A stretch of 22,570 bases of DNA from Ophiocordyceps camponoti-saundersi (nom. inval.) (lineage: Eukaryota; Ascomycota; Sordariomycetes; Hypocreales; Ophiocordycipitaceae): assembly GCA_003339415.1 (NCBI GenBank), contig PDHQ01000459.1, positions 1-22,570 on the forward strand, written 5' to 3'. A program made the translations under genes and the position numbers. This document shows, one piece after another, positions 1 to 9,476 of the stretch. Below the pieces are notes generated by a model that worked only from the letters and a program-made list of their open reading frames with translations, had not been told where the DNA came from and made no database searches. The number at the start of each line of letters is the position of its first letter. Position 1 is the stretch's first letter.

Positions 1-268
<268 letters not shown>

Positions 269-600
269 AAAAAACTTATAAAATATATTTAAAAAAAACA
301 TACTTTATTTATATAATTATAAATAATTATAAAAGCTATAAAAAACTTTATTATTTTAATATTATCTTTTAAATCCCTTAATAATAAAAAAATTATCTTA
401 CTTAATATATTACTAGCTTAGAAATTAGCCTTTTTATTATTAAGAGCTTTTTCCTTTAAAGTTTACTATTTTAGTATATATAAGGAAGGCCTCTAAGCTT
501 AAGAGTTAGAGGTTAAGCTTTTTAGTTTATATATATATATACTTATCTATTTACTCTTATATATATAAATTAATTACTCCGCTTATTCTTTATTTTACGT
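269..600. other. AT-rich RIP-type intergenic DNA, no gene
   Basis: There is no coding potential on either strand. CA and TG are almost absent (one CA near 298), which matches the large block to the right of the gene island. Ordinary dinucleotide use returns from about 610 onward, so this is the left border of the non-RIP island. No recognisable element was seen. Confidence 0.7.
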
Positions 601-697
601 AATTTTCCGATTCCGGCAGAATCCCTCTAAGATTCTGATATTACTCTTATCGCATAATAAAGTACCGCTACAGTACATAAGTTAGGAGGCACCCGTC

Positions 698-921
698 ATG
701 GTGCAAAGGTATGTATGTATTAGTCCCTCTATCTAGTAACATTTCTCACTAAGATCTAGGCCTTCTATAAACGATATAACGGCAATCGATCATGCTATCA
801 TATATAGACATCGTAAACGCTACGGATAAGTAAGTCAGCCGGCTCTGACTGGGCGTATTTAGTCTACCCTGACAGCCGTAACCCGATGCCCCTCGAAGAA
901 TTGCTAAAAGTTGTCCCGTAG
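698..921 (+). other. Possible mini first exon and first intron of the Nudix gene
   Basis: The Nudix frame has no ATG before its conserved N-terminal domain, so an upstream exon is expected. An ATG at 698-700 is followed after 11 bases by GTATGT at 709-714, the preferred fungal 5' splice site. A TAG at 919-921 preceded by GCTAAAA (about 905-911), a weak branch-site match, would be the acceptor. Joining 698-708 to 922 keeps the phase (AG plus A gives Arg) and yields a protein of 332 residues. Against it: an 11-base coding exon is very short, and the helix usual at the start of this family is not seen. A second candidate ATG at 886 begins a ten-residue helix-like stretch, but in another frame that hits TAG at 919. 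Confidence 0.33.
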
Positions 922-1909
922 ATTTTCGACAAGGGGAGACCAAACCAATGTATCTACGATACCAGATCTGGCACGCAATAAGATACATGCTCTTCTTTGG
1001 CAAGATAGCGTAGGATATTATCCAATTGGCTATATCCTTGACCGCGTTGTGCATGAGCTCGTTCAAGTTCCAACCAGGGTGTGTGGCCCTCTGGAGCTCG
1101 ACAGAAACAACCGCACCATTTTAATTTTCCAACTTGATACCGAAGCTGAGAGGACTCAAGCTATCGCGGGACTGGTGAATTACTGGCGCATGAATGACAC
1201 GTTTAAGATTCTGCGGCGTTGGAGAGACGAAATTTGTCCAGTTTTCGGCCGCAATGGTGAACTTCTTTTCAGCGTCGAAAGGGCGGCAGTTGGACTATTT
1301 GGCACAATGCAGTATGGCGCGCACCTTACGGCGTACGTCACGGATCCTTCTGCTCCCCACGGCATCAAATTGTGGGTTGCCAAGCGCGCTGCAAACAAAG
1401 TAAACTTCCCTGGCATGCTTGACAACACTGTCGCTGGCGGTCTAGTAACTGGTGAACAACCTCTCGAATGCATGCTCCGAGAAGTCGACGAAGAGGCAGG
1501 TCTTCCTGTCGACCTGGTCAGCCGTCTCATTAAAAGCGCAGGTACCGTCACGTATATTTACATTACCGACGAAGCTCATGTGGGTGAAGATGGTTTTATT
1601 TATCCCGAATGTCAATGGGTTTTTGATCTTCATTTACCGGTGAACGTTACTCCGGAACCCACGGACGGCGAAGCTGAACAGTTCCTTCTTTGTGACGTTG
1701 ATCAAGTTAGGGCGGATATGGCCGATGGAAAGTACAAACCAAATTGCGCAGTAGTCATTCTTGATTTTTTCATGCGTCACGGCATCTTGACGGCGGCCGA
1801 CGACCTGAACTTTGACACTATCAATCGCAGGATGCATCGTAACTTACCATTCCCAGGCCCGCATCAGGAAGATTGGCATGCAACATACATGTCTGCGTCT
1901 GGCCTCTAG
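908..1909 (+). CDS. Nudix hydrolase with N-terminal DUF4743-like domain (thiamine pyrophosphokinase-related family)
   Basis: The 5' limit given is where the frame opens, not a start codon: the first codons are TTG-type and the first in-frame ATG is at 1190, inside the conserved region. Residue numbers count from 911. Residues ~27-130 look like the DUF4743 N-terminal domain (LLWQDS, GYILDRVV, then ERAAVGLFG). Residues ~135-290 are the Nudix fold. A perfect Nudix box G-x5-E-x7-REVDEEAGL spans residues 176-198 (bases 1436-1504), with the metal-binding Glu residues intact. Downstream YPECQWVFDL and KPNCAVVILDFFMRHG also fit the fungal family. Relatives in yeast and plants are cytosolic diphosphatases annotated as TPK-related, some reported to hydrolyse damaged thiamine diphosphate analogues. 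The exact substrate cannot be told from sequence. No internal intron and no RIP damage are visible. The gene is convergent with RPB8, with 123 bp between stop codons. Confidence 0.9.
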   Translation, partial: KLSRRFSTRGDQTNVSTIPDLARNKIHALLWQDSVGYYPIGYILDRVVHELVQVPTRVCGPLELDRNNRTILIFQLDTEAERTQAIAGLVNYWRMNDTFKILRRWRDEICPVFGRNGELLFSVERAAVGLFGTMQYGAHLTAYVTDPSAPHGIKLWVAKRAANKVNFPGMLDNTVAGGLVTGEQPLECMLREVDEEAGLPVDLVSRLIKSAGTVTYIYITDEAHVGEDGFIYPECQWVFDLHLPVNVTPEPTDGEAEQFLLCDVDQVRADMADGKYKPNCAVVILDFFMRHGILTAADDLNFDTINRRMHRNLPFPGPHQEDWHATYMSASGL

Positions 1910-2032
1910 GAAATGCATATGATAAAACCCTCCCAATCTTTCGAGGAAGCAAGATATGCAAGGCGACACAAGTAGGGGAAAGTGGATAATCAAGATCCTT
2001 CGCCAAAATTATGAAATTCCGCGTGCGAGAGA
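1910..2032. other. Convergent intergenic region (shared 3' UTR space)
   Basis: These 123 bases separate the stop codon of the Nudix gene (+) from that of RPB8 (-). There is no canonical AATAAA on either strand. Dinucleotide use is normal, without RIP. With fungal 3' UTRs commonly of 100-300 bases, the two transcripts probably overlap tail to tail. That is inference from spacing alone. Confidence 0.6.
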
Positions 2033-2550
2033 TCATCGCTTGATGAGAAGATATACGTAGTCGACACGCAATGGTGTCAACTTCTTCACGGGGCCTTGCA
2101 GTGACATCAAGAGCCCACCGAAGGAGATATATGCGTTGCTGTGGAAAGTGTGCCGTAAGCTTTATGCAACGTCGAAAGTACATCGAGCGACGACACGTAC
2201 ATTGTATTCCCATCATATGTCTCTTCGAATTTGTATATCTTGCCATGGCACACATAGTCGAACAAATCCGCGATGGTTGCTGGGGCGTCGCCTCCTTTGC
2301 CCGTGTCGCGCCAGCCTTTTTCGTCCTCTTTCGTGCCATCGGGGGAGAGCGTAGTTGTGAGAACAACGTGTAAGGAGTCCGACACAGCGCAGGGAAAGAG
2401 CTCGATATTGATATCGAGTGTCATAACTGTCTGCGTGTCGCTAGACGTGCAGGAAATCCGGGCAACTCGGTCATATTTTGATTGATTATAGTCCGTAATC
2501 GTGAAGCTTTCCTCGCAAAGAGTCGCGTCGCCACCACTGGAACTTGACAT
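2033..2550 (-). CDS. RPB8: DNA-directed RNA polymerases I, II and III subunit RPABC3 (Rpb8), two exons
   Basis: Rpb8 is the small OB-fold subunit shared by nuclear RNA polymerases I, II and III, bound to the side of the largest subunit. Exon 1 runs 2550-2201 from ATG and exon 2 runs 2138-2033 ending in TGA, with a 62-bp intron between. The sum is 456 bases, or 151 residues; yeast Rpb8 has 146. Family signatures in order: EESFTI and KYDRVARI (residues ~14-32), MTLDINIELFP (43-53), the variable acidic loop ~69-90, ADLFDYVCHGKIYKFEE (94-110), then after splicing ISFGGLL (121-127), GPVKKL and RVDYVYLLIKR at the C-terminus. Reading through the intron gives a 147-residue product with a wrong tail, so the splice is needed. 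No disabling change is visible. It is normally a single-copy essential gene. Its upstream flank turns into RIP-type DNA about 140 bp before the ATG. Confidence 0.95.
2139..2200 (-). other. RPB8: Spliceosomal intron of RPB8
   Basis: On the minus strand the intron begins GTACGT at 2200 and ends CCACAG at 2139, 62 bases in all. GCTTACG (2160-2154), about 15 bases before the acceptor, fits the fungal branch site. Splicing joins AT to C (phase 2, Ile) and restores the conserved Rpb8 C-terminus. The length is typical for ascomycetes. Confidence 0.93.
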
Positions 2551-2690
2551 TTTGGAAGTGTATGTCTAATGCGAGAGAAGTAAAGAAAGTGCACAGGTAA
2601 ATCTGGCGCCACAGAATTAGTAGGAGGTAGACAATGAGTATTAGTTCTCGGACAGGGAAGTATCGTAACCCTTTAAGTGTGGTAACGCCG
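2551..2690 (-). promoter_or_regulatory. Proximal upstream region of RPB8
   Basis: About 140 bases of normal, non-RIP DNA lie between the RPB8 ATG and the RIP block. No TATA box or other recognisable promoter motif is evident in this piece; a GGCGCC palindrome lies near 2605. It must hold most of the native promoter and 5' UTR unless elements inside the RIP block also contribute. Confidence 0.4.
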
Positions 2691-2698
2691 CCCTCTCG

Positions 2699-2742
2699 AC
2701 TTCCCTCCTATATAATCCCTACTTCCCTCTTATATAACCTCG
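2699..2742. repeat. 22-bp tandem repeat with TATA-like cores at the island edge
   Basis: Two near-identical 22-base units are adjacent (2699-2720 and 2721-2742), each with ACTTCCCTC followed by a TATATAA-type core. Read on the minus strand they give TATATAAGAGGG and TATATAGGAGGG, facing RPB8 roughly 160-185 bp upstream of its ATG. The LTR-like block at 10967-10980 has the similar TATATAAGGAGG. They could be promoter elements of a transposon remnant, native TATA boxes, or chance in AT-rich DNA. Confidence 0.55.
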
Positions 2743-3482
2743 TTTTTCGACCCGCTATTAGTACACTGCGGGGATCGCTACTAAAACTCTAATAACGCCC
2801 GAATTTAGCTCTAGCCTCCTTTTCTTTAATTATTATAATATAATCTTAGGCCCTAATTATAGCTTATATAACTATAATATTACTTATAATATTAGCCGCT
2901 ATAGCTTATAATACTAAGGTAATCTTAGTTACGCCTTATTAAATTAAGGTTATAAAAGGACTTTTAAGAAGGGTAATTAATATTATAAGTTAAGTCTAGG
3001 GCTAACCCTATTAAGGGCTTAAGCTTAGTTAAGTTTATATACTAGGTATACTAAATTAATATAAGAGGGGCACTAATAGCTTACTTAGTATTAGTATAAT
3101 ATAATACTAATTTAAGATAGCTTTATATATATAATAAGTTATATGCCCGCCGCGCTAAATTATATATTTTTTATAATAATAATTAATATTCCTAATATTA
3201 AAACCCTTTTTAAGGTCCGCTTAGCTATAATAAACGCTATAAAGTTATAGTTATTATTAAATTAAGTTAAAAATATACCTTCCTTAGTTTAAAGAGACTT
3301 ATTTTTAACATATAGTATTATAAAAATAAGCTTTATAAAGAAAAATATTATTTATATAAGTAAAAGAAAGCTTATTTAAGCTAAAAAAGAAGATTATAAT
3401 AACCTTACTAAAAAATATAAAAAAAAGTAATCTTAACTAAAATTAAGAAGCTAAAATGCTAAGAAAATTAGCTATATTAAAA

Positions 3483-3508
3483 ATTATTATTATTATTATT
3501 ATTATTAA
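3483..3508. repeat. (ATT)n microsatellite
   Basis: A short run of ATT triplets lies inside the RIP block. It may be a mutated transposon tail or a simple repeat. Confidence 0.8.
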
Positions 3509-4241
3509 AATTTATACTAATAGCTTAGACGGCATCTAAGGCTACTATATATAAATAGGGGGGAAAAACCGGGTAGGGCTTAGAGGAAAACCCCTTACTT
3601 ATAAAGCAGAAGCCTAATAAGGTAAGGTTAATAAATAAGTAAAAGCGCTACTATAAGCCTTACTTAAGCCTATAAGGCTATAGTAAAATAATAAACTAAG
3701 ATAAGGCTTAAAGGAGTATCTTATAAGAATAGGTAAGTTATATAAAAATACTTATTAAGGTTAGCTAAAAAGGGCTATAAATTAATAAGTAAGTAAGGTA
3801 ATATATACCCTATTACTAAGGTATAAATAAATAAAGGCTAGGTAATATATAGCTTTTTTCCTTTCTTTTCTTTTTAGAAGAATACTTATAATTATACTTA
3901 TTACTTTTATTATAAATAACTTAATAAACGCCTTTATATAGCTATTTATTAATTTAATACTTAACTAATATTATTATTATAAGAAAAATAAAAGTTAAAA
4001 AAAACCCAGTTCCTTATAATAAATATATAAGATAAATTATTATAAAGCGCTCTGATTAAAAATATTCTAATTATTAAATATAGTAAAGTAAATATACTTT
4101 TTATTTTATAACTTAGTAAGAATATAAAAGCTAATAATTATTATAGCTTAGAAATATATTAAGTAAATAATAATATTAGTATTATAAATAAAGATTCTAA
4201 GCTAAGGAGAAAAGAAGGAAAAGAGAGAGAAAACTCTTATG

Positions 4242-4309
4242 AGTAAAATCCTAGTAAAATATATAAAGGTATATACTAGTAAGAGAGGGTATAGTAAAAT
4301 CCTAGTAAA
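4242..4309 (+). repeat. Spaced 17-bp direct repeat
   Basis: AGTAAAATCCTAGTAAA occurs at 4242-4258 and again at 4293-4309, 51 bases apart. It might be a target-site duplication around a small relic or a local duplication. Nothing else marks an element between the copies. Confidence 0.6.
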
Positions 4310-6659
4310 GAAGCGATTACATTTCCTACTAATTTCCCCCTAAGGTCTTTTTAGGTAATTTTACGATAAAGTTATTAAAGTTATATAAGTATAGTTAGAA
4401 ATCCTTAAAACTTATTATAAATTATTTAGGGGAAATCTTAATAAGTTTTAGTTTAGCGTATAATATTACCTTTTAATAAAAGTTTTAATATACTTATTAA
4501 AACTAATAATATTTATTATATAACAAGGTATTTAAGGAAATTATAGTATTATTTTAGTTATTACTTTTATAATTATAATTTACTATAATAGCTTTAATTT
4601 ATTATTAAAAATTAATAAGTAAGTTAATAATAACTAGGAAATAATTATAAAATTTCTTAAAAGCTATTAATATATATTAAAAATTCTTAATAAGGTATTA
4701 TATCTTATCTAAGTTATAATTATATTAATAAACTTAATATTTTAACTAATAGCGTTATTTTATAATATAAAACTAAAAATTTTATTTAACCTTTTATTTT
4801 AATATATTATTAATATTTTTTAGTTTAGTAAGGAGCGTCTCTTAGCTAATTAAGGGATTAATAATAGCTTTTTAAAAATTATTAATATAGAATAAGTTTA
4901 TTATTTATTAACTATCTAGTAAATTAAGAATATAGCTATAGCTTTATTTTTTAAAAATTATAAATAATCCTAATTATTACTTGTTTAATCGCGTTATAAG
5001 TATAATTATAAAGAAACCTTTATAGCTTAAGAATATTTTATTACTAATTATAAAATTTACTAAGTGGCGTTTCTTATTAGCTTAAGTTTTTACTAGCTAC
5101 GCGCTTATTTAGCTATAGCTCAAGCTTATTATTCTATTCTCTATATTTAAGCTATAATAATAAGGCTTAAGGCGTTTAAGGTATTTTAAAAGCTAAGGAC
5201 TAAGAGGGGGTTTTATATATCTTTTCTAAAAATAATTATAAATAGCGCTATACTAACTAATATATATAAAGGGGAGTTATATATAAAATTTAAAGTAAAA
5301 AGAAAAATATTTTAATTATCTTAATATTTAGTTATATAAAATTAAAGCTTTTAGTTTAAATACTAATTAATTATTTCCTTATATTTAAAGATAAAAGCTG
5401 TTATTATAATAATACTTAATACTAATCAGCTAGTTAATTTTATTAAAAAGTCTTAAAATAAATAAGCTAGCGCTATTAATAATTTATATATTTAATATAT
5501 TAAAAAGATAAAAAAATATTAGAAATAATATTTTATAAATACCTTAAGTATATTATTCTTCGTACTTAATAATATAATAATAATTTAGCTTAGTTATAAA
5601 TAAAAGCTTAAATATAGTTATATTTATAATAATTTTTAATATTATTTTCCTATTATAAGTAATACACTCTTATATAAAAATCGGAATAAGTAAAAAGTAT
5701 AGTAAACTTAAAATCTTATTTTATAATATCTTATTCCTTTAATATTTATAATAATTATAAATATATTAATAAATATCTTACTTTATCCTAAGTTAATAAT
5801 AGCTTTATTAAAATATTAAAGTAATTTTATATTACTTATTATAAGTAAAGATAGCTAGCTTATATATATTTTAAATTAAAGTAATATATAGAAAAAATTA
5901 CTTTTAATTATATTATTTAGGTATTATAAGGAGATTATTATAAAACTTAATATTTTAGCTTATATTTTCTATTTAAATTAGTTATATTAACTCTATCTTT
6001 TATAAGATAAGGTCTTTTATATAATAGGTTAGGGTAATTATAAGAATTAAAGTTAAGGCTTTAAATCTAAGGTTTTCTAAAAGAATTATTATAAGCGTCC
6101 TTTTTTCTTTTTAATAAGCTTTTATAGTTAGAAGTTTAGCTATCTTATATAAAAAAGCGTTTATAGCTATATTTAGCTAGCTAAGCTAATATAAAAAAAT
6201 ATTAAACTAAGTAAAGAAATTAAATTATTAAACTTAGCAAATAAAAGGTAATCTTTTTATTATAAAATAAACTAAGGCCTTATAATTTATAATTATATTA
6301 AATTCCTAATTAAGAAATTTTAGGTAAAAATACTTCAGGCTTTATATAATAATAAAGAGTTTATAAATTAAATTAATTAAGTATATTTAGCTAAGTTTTT
6401 TTTTTTTAAAAAAAAGCTTATAAGCTTTTATATTTAATTATTTTACTATTATTAAAATATACTACTAGTAATATTCTAAAAAGCGTTAGTTTTAAAATAT
6501 ATTAAAAGTTTTAAATAAAAAAAAAGCAAATATTAAAGCTTATATAGCTAATTTTTTTATTTTATTAAAAGCTTATTTTTACTTTAATTTAAGTTTAAAA
6601 ATAATATCCTTTTTTAAGAAATAGTTTAAAAGCTTAATAGCGGTATTTTTTATTTATTT

Positions 6660-6985
6660 ATTTATATACTAAGGGCCTTAGTAATATTTAAAGCTTTTAT
6701 AATATATTAAGTAGGAAAATCTCTTAAAGTAAAGCAAAACCTTTTAATTATATAAAGAAAGAGCTTATTATATACTTATATAAGGGTATAGCGGTAGCTA
6801 GTAATAATATAATATAATAAGCTTATAGCTTAGGGGTAGTCTCGGATAATATAAGAGAGTAGGGTAAGGAGAGGAGCGCGGAGAAAGGAAAGTTTATAAG
6901 GCGCGGGGCGGGGGGAGGGAAGTAGCGGGGCGGTATAGCGCGGGGCGGTGCAGGGCGATATAAGGCGGTGTAAAGCGGTATAGTA
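6660..6985 (-). mobile_element. 5'-truncated 3'-end fragment of the Tad1-like LINE, inverted
   Basis: The sequence from TATACTAAGGGCC (about 6660) to about 6985 matches, in reverse complement, the last ~320 bases of the LINE ending at 22165. The shared blocks keep the same order: the AAGCTT...TATTAAGTAGG stretch, GGTATAGCGGTAGCTA, GGTAGTCTCGGATAATATAAGA, GGAGAAAGGAAAGTTTATAA and the GGGGCGGTRY array. A TTTA-rich tract on its left equals a short A-rich tail on the minus strand. A short 3' piece with a tail is what 5'-truncated LINE insertion produces. I found no clear target-site duplication. Confidence 0.75.
6905..6985 (+). repeat. G-rich ~10-bp array with G-quadruplex motif
   Basis: Degenerate units of about ten bases of the form GGGGCGGTRY are repeated here. 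Their counterpart is on the minus strand at ~21815-21905. At 6905-6930 four G runs (4, 6, 3 and 4 G) are separated by 1, 1 and 7 bases, which fits the G-quadruplex rule. One CA and two TG survive here, so RIP is less complete. Confidence 0.7.
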
Positions 6986-7344
6986 TAAGGCAGTATTAAT
7001 ATAATAATAAAAGTCTTAAATAAAGTTATAAAATCTTATAAATAAAAATTAACCTTATAATTATAAAAATTATTAAATTTTTAATTTTAAATTACTTATA
7101 TTTTATAAAAGTTTATACTTATTTTTTAGCTTATATATAATATTATATTAAGAGAATTAATTTTTATAATATTAAATTTTAATTTTTAGATATCTTTTTA
7201 TAAATTTACTTAATATAAGCGTTAAATTATTTCTTAATATTTCTTTTAATATTCCTCTTTTTTACTATTTAAATAAATTAATATATTATTAATATATATA
7301 CTTATATAATAATAATAAAAATTATAAAATAAAATATTAATAAT
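6986..7344. other. RIP-degraded AT-rich spacer
   Basis: I saw no gene or recognisable repeat between the LINE fragment and the tandem duplication. AT-rich DNA with almost no CA or TG. Confidence 0.6.
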
Positions 7345-8410
7345 AATAATAATAAATTATATACTAATATACCTTATATAGCTTAAAACTATCTTATATA
7401 TATTTTAAAAGGGGGAAAAACTAGAAAACTTAAAGTAAAACCCTCCCCTTAAGTATTATCTTAGCTTTAAGTTAAACCCCGCCTATACTTAGTACTTTAT
7501 ATATTTAATAAATTAGGTATTAACTAATAATTTCAAAGCTTATATTTCCCTTAAAGTAAACTTTATAATAATAAATATATATATAAACTAGGTCTAATAT
7601 AGAGTTTATATAGCTTACTTATCCTCTTAGCTATTATTATCGCTATAAACTAAATCCCCGTATTTAATTAAAGCGGCTTTAATAATCTAATCTATTAAGG
7701 CCTTATTAATATAGCTTAGGAATATATAAAGGTTTTATTATCCCGTAATAAATTTTATAATAGCTAGTTTAAAAAAATAGCTAGATTATCGTAGTAAAGC
7801 TATAGATAAGTATAAAGTTAAGGTTAAAAGAGGAGGTATTATTATATTCGCTTTTTAGTATTTCCGCCCCGGCTATTACTAATTTCTAGTTAGCGCTAGA
7901 AAAGGAGGAGAAGGTATAATATATATAGAGTTCTAGTTTATAAACCTCCGGGGTTAAGTAATATATATATCCTTCGCCTAATCTTATATTACTTTTATTT
8001 TAAAGTAAAGTTAATTTTATTTAAAATAAGATTTTTAATAAAAAAGTAATAATATAATCTTTTCCTATAAGTTATAAAGAAAATAAACTTACTTTTTATA
8101 TATAAAGCGGTAAAATATTTATTATATTATAGCTTTATTATATAATATTTAGCGATATATTTAAATTAATAATATTTAAAATATTATTAAGGTTAAACTT
8201 TTAGTATATATAATTTAATATTAAAAATCTCCGCTTATATTATTATATTTTTATTATAAATTTAGTTTATATTTATTATATTATTAATAATAATTATTAA
8301 AAAGCTTTACTAAGTTTTAAAATAATATTTTTTTATATATAATTATATTATTAAAACTTTATTTAATAACTTAATCTTTTTATAAAAGGCTTTCTTATTA
8401 CTTTATTATA
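7345..8410. repeat. Tandem duplication, copy 1 (~1066 bp)
   Basis: This unit is followed immediately by a second copy at 8411-9476. Both begin with an AAT-rich lead into AAATTATAT (7354 and 8419) and end in TTATTACTTTATTATA. Copies differ almost only by transitions. Copy 1 keeps more C and G (for example CCCCGCC against CCCCGCT, and TATCGC against TATTAT). I recognise no protein motif on either strand, so its origin is unknown. It might be a duplicated piece of a transposon or non-coding DNA. Confidence 0.88.
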
Positions 8411-9476
8411 ATAATAATAAATTATATGCTAGTATACCTTATATAGCTTAAAACTATTTTATATATATTCTAAAAAGGGGAAAAATTAAAAAACTTAAAA
8501 TAAAACCCTCCTTTTAAATATTACCTTAGCTTTAAGTTAAACCCCGCTTATACTTAGTACTTTATATATTTAATAAGTTAAGTATTAACTAATAAATTAA
8601 AAGCTTATATTTTCCTTAAAATAAACTTTATAGTAATAAGAGTATATATAAACTAAGTTTAATATAAAGTTTATATAGCTTACTTATCCTTTTAGCTATT
8701 ATTATTATTATAAACTAAATCCTTATATTTAATTAAAGCGGCCTTAATAATCTAATTTATTAAAGCCTTATTAATATAGCTTAGGAATATATAAAAGTTT
8801 TACTATTTTATAATAAATTTTATAATAGCTAATTTTAAAAAATAGCTAGATTATCGTAGCGGAGCTACGGATAAGTATAAAGTTAAAGTTAAAAGAGGAG
8901 GTATTATTATATTCGCTTTTTAGTATTTCCGCCCTAGCTATTATTAATTTCTAGTTAGCGCTAGGGGAGGAGGAGAAAAGGTAATATATATAAAGTTTTA
9001 GTTTATAAACTTCTAAAGTTAAGTAATATATATATCCTTCGCTTAATCTTATATTACTTTTATCTTAAAATAAAGTTAATTTTACTTAAAGTAAGATTTT
9101 TAATAAAAAAAATAATAATATAATTTTTTTCTATAAGCTATAAAGTAAGTAAGTTTACTTTTTATATATAAGATAATAAAATATTTATTATATTATAGCT
9201 TTATAATATAATATTTAATAATATATTTAAATTAATAATATTTAAAATATTATTAAAGTTAAACTTTTAGTATATATAATTTAATATTAAAAATCTTTGC
9301 TTATATTATTATACCTTTATTATAAACTTAGTTTATATTTATTATATTATTAATAATAATTATTAAAAAGCTTCGCTAAGTTTTAAAATAATATTTTTCT
9401 ATATATAATTATATTATTAAAACTTTATTTAATAATTTAATCTTTTTATAAAAAGCTTCCTTATTACTTTATTATA
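8411..9476. repeat. Tandem duplication, copy 2 (~1066 bp)
   Basis: Head-to-tail second copy of 7345-8410 at an offset of 1065-1066 bases, with no spacer. It is on balance richer in A and T than copy 1, as expected from further C-to-T and G-to-A change on either strand, though a few sites go the other way (ATGCTAGTA here against ATACTAATA in copy 1). It ends abruptly at 9476, before GGCCCGCGCTAGC. Confidence 0.88.

Larger units (their letters stand above)
2770..6650. other. RIP-degraded repeat DNA, class not assigned
   Basis: About 3.9 kb have almost no CA or TG, no intact reading frame and only a few ATG triplets (for example near 3138, 3455 and 4238). The composition matches the recognisable transposon relics to the right, so this is almost certainly dead repeat sequence. 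I translated parts of 4860-5660 on both strands, allowing for CAA/CAG changed to stops, and did not recognise a transposase or polymerase motif. More than one element may be present. Confidence 0.6.

Noticed and set aside
749..1066. 105-codon minus-strand reading frame
   Set aside because: Antisense to the start of the Nudix gene, low-complexity order of residues, no family resemblance.
1180..1837. Several 63-123 codon frames on both strands inside the Nudix gene
   Set aside because: They are other-frame shadows of a well-supported coding sequence with an intact Nudix box.
1821..2366. 181-codon minus-strand frame over RPB8 exon 2
   Set aside because: Wrong frame relative to the conserved Rpb8 C-terminus; it is open by chance across both exons and the intron.
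2071..2485. Three plus-strand frames of 70-100 codons
   Set aside because: Antisense to RPB8 and without recognisable features.
3000..6600. Possible hAT or Ty1-type transposase/polyprotein
   Set aside because: Translation in parts of both strands, allowing for RIP stops, gave no recognisable motif; naming a class would be a guess.
7345..9476. Pair of LTRs of one retrotransposon
   Set aside because: The copies abut with no internal region, no TG...CA ends or primer-binding site can be seen, so a tandem duplication is the simpler reading.
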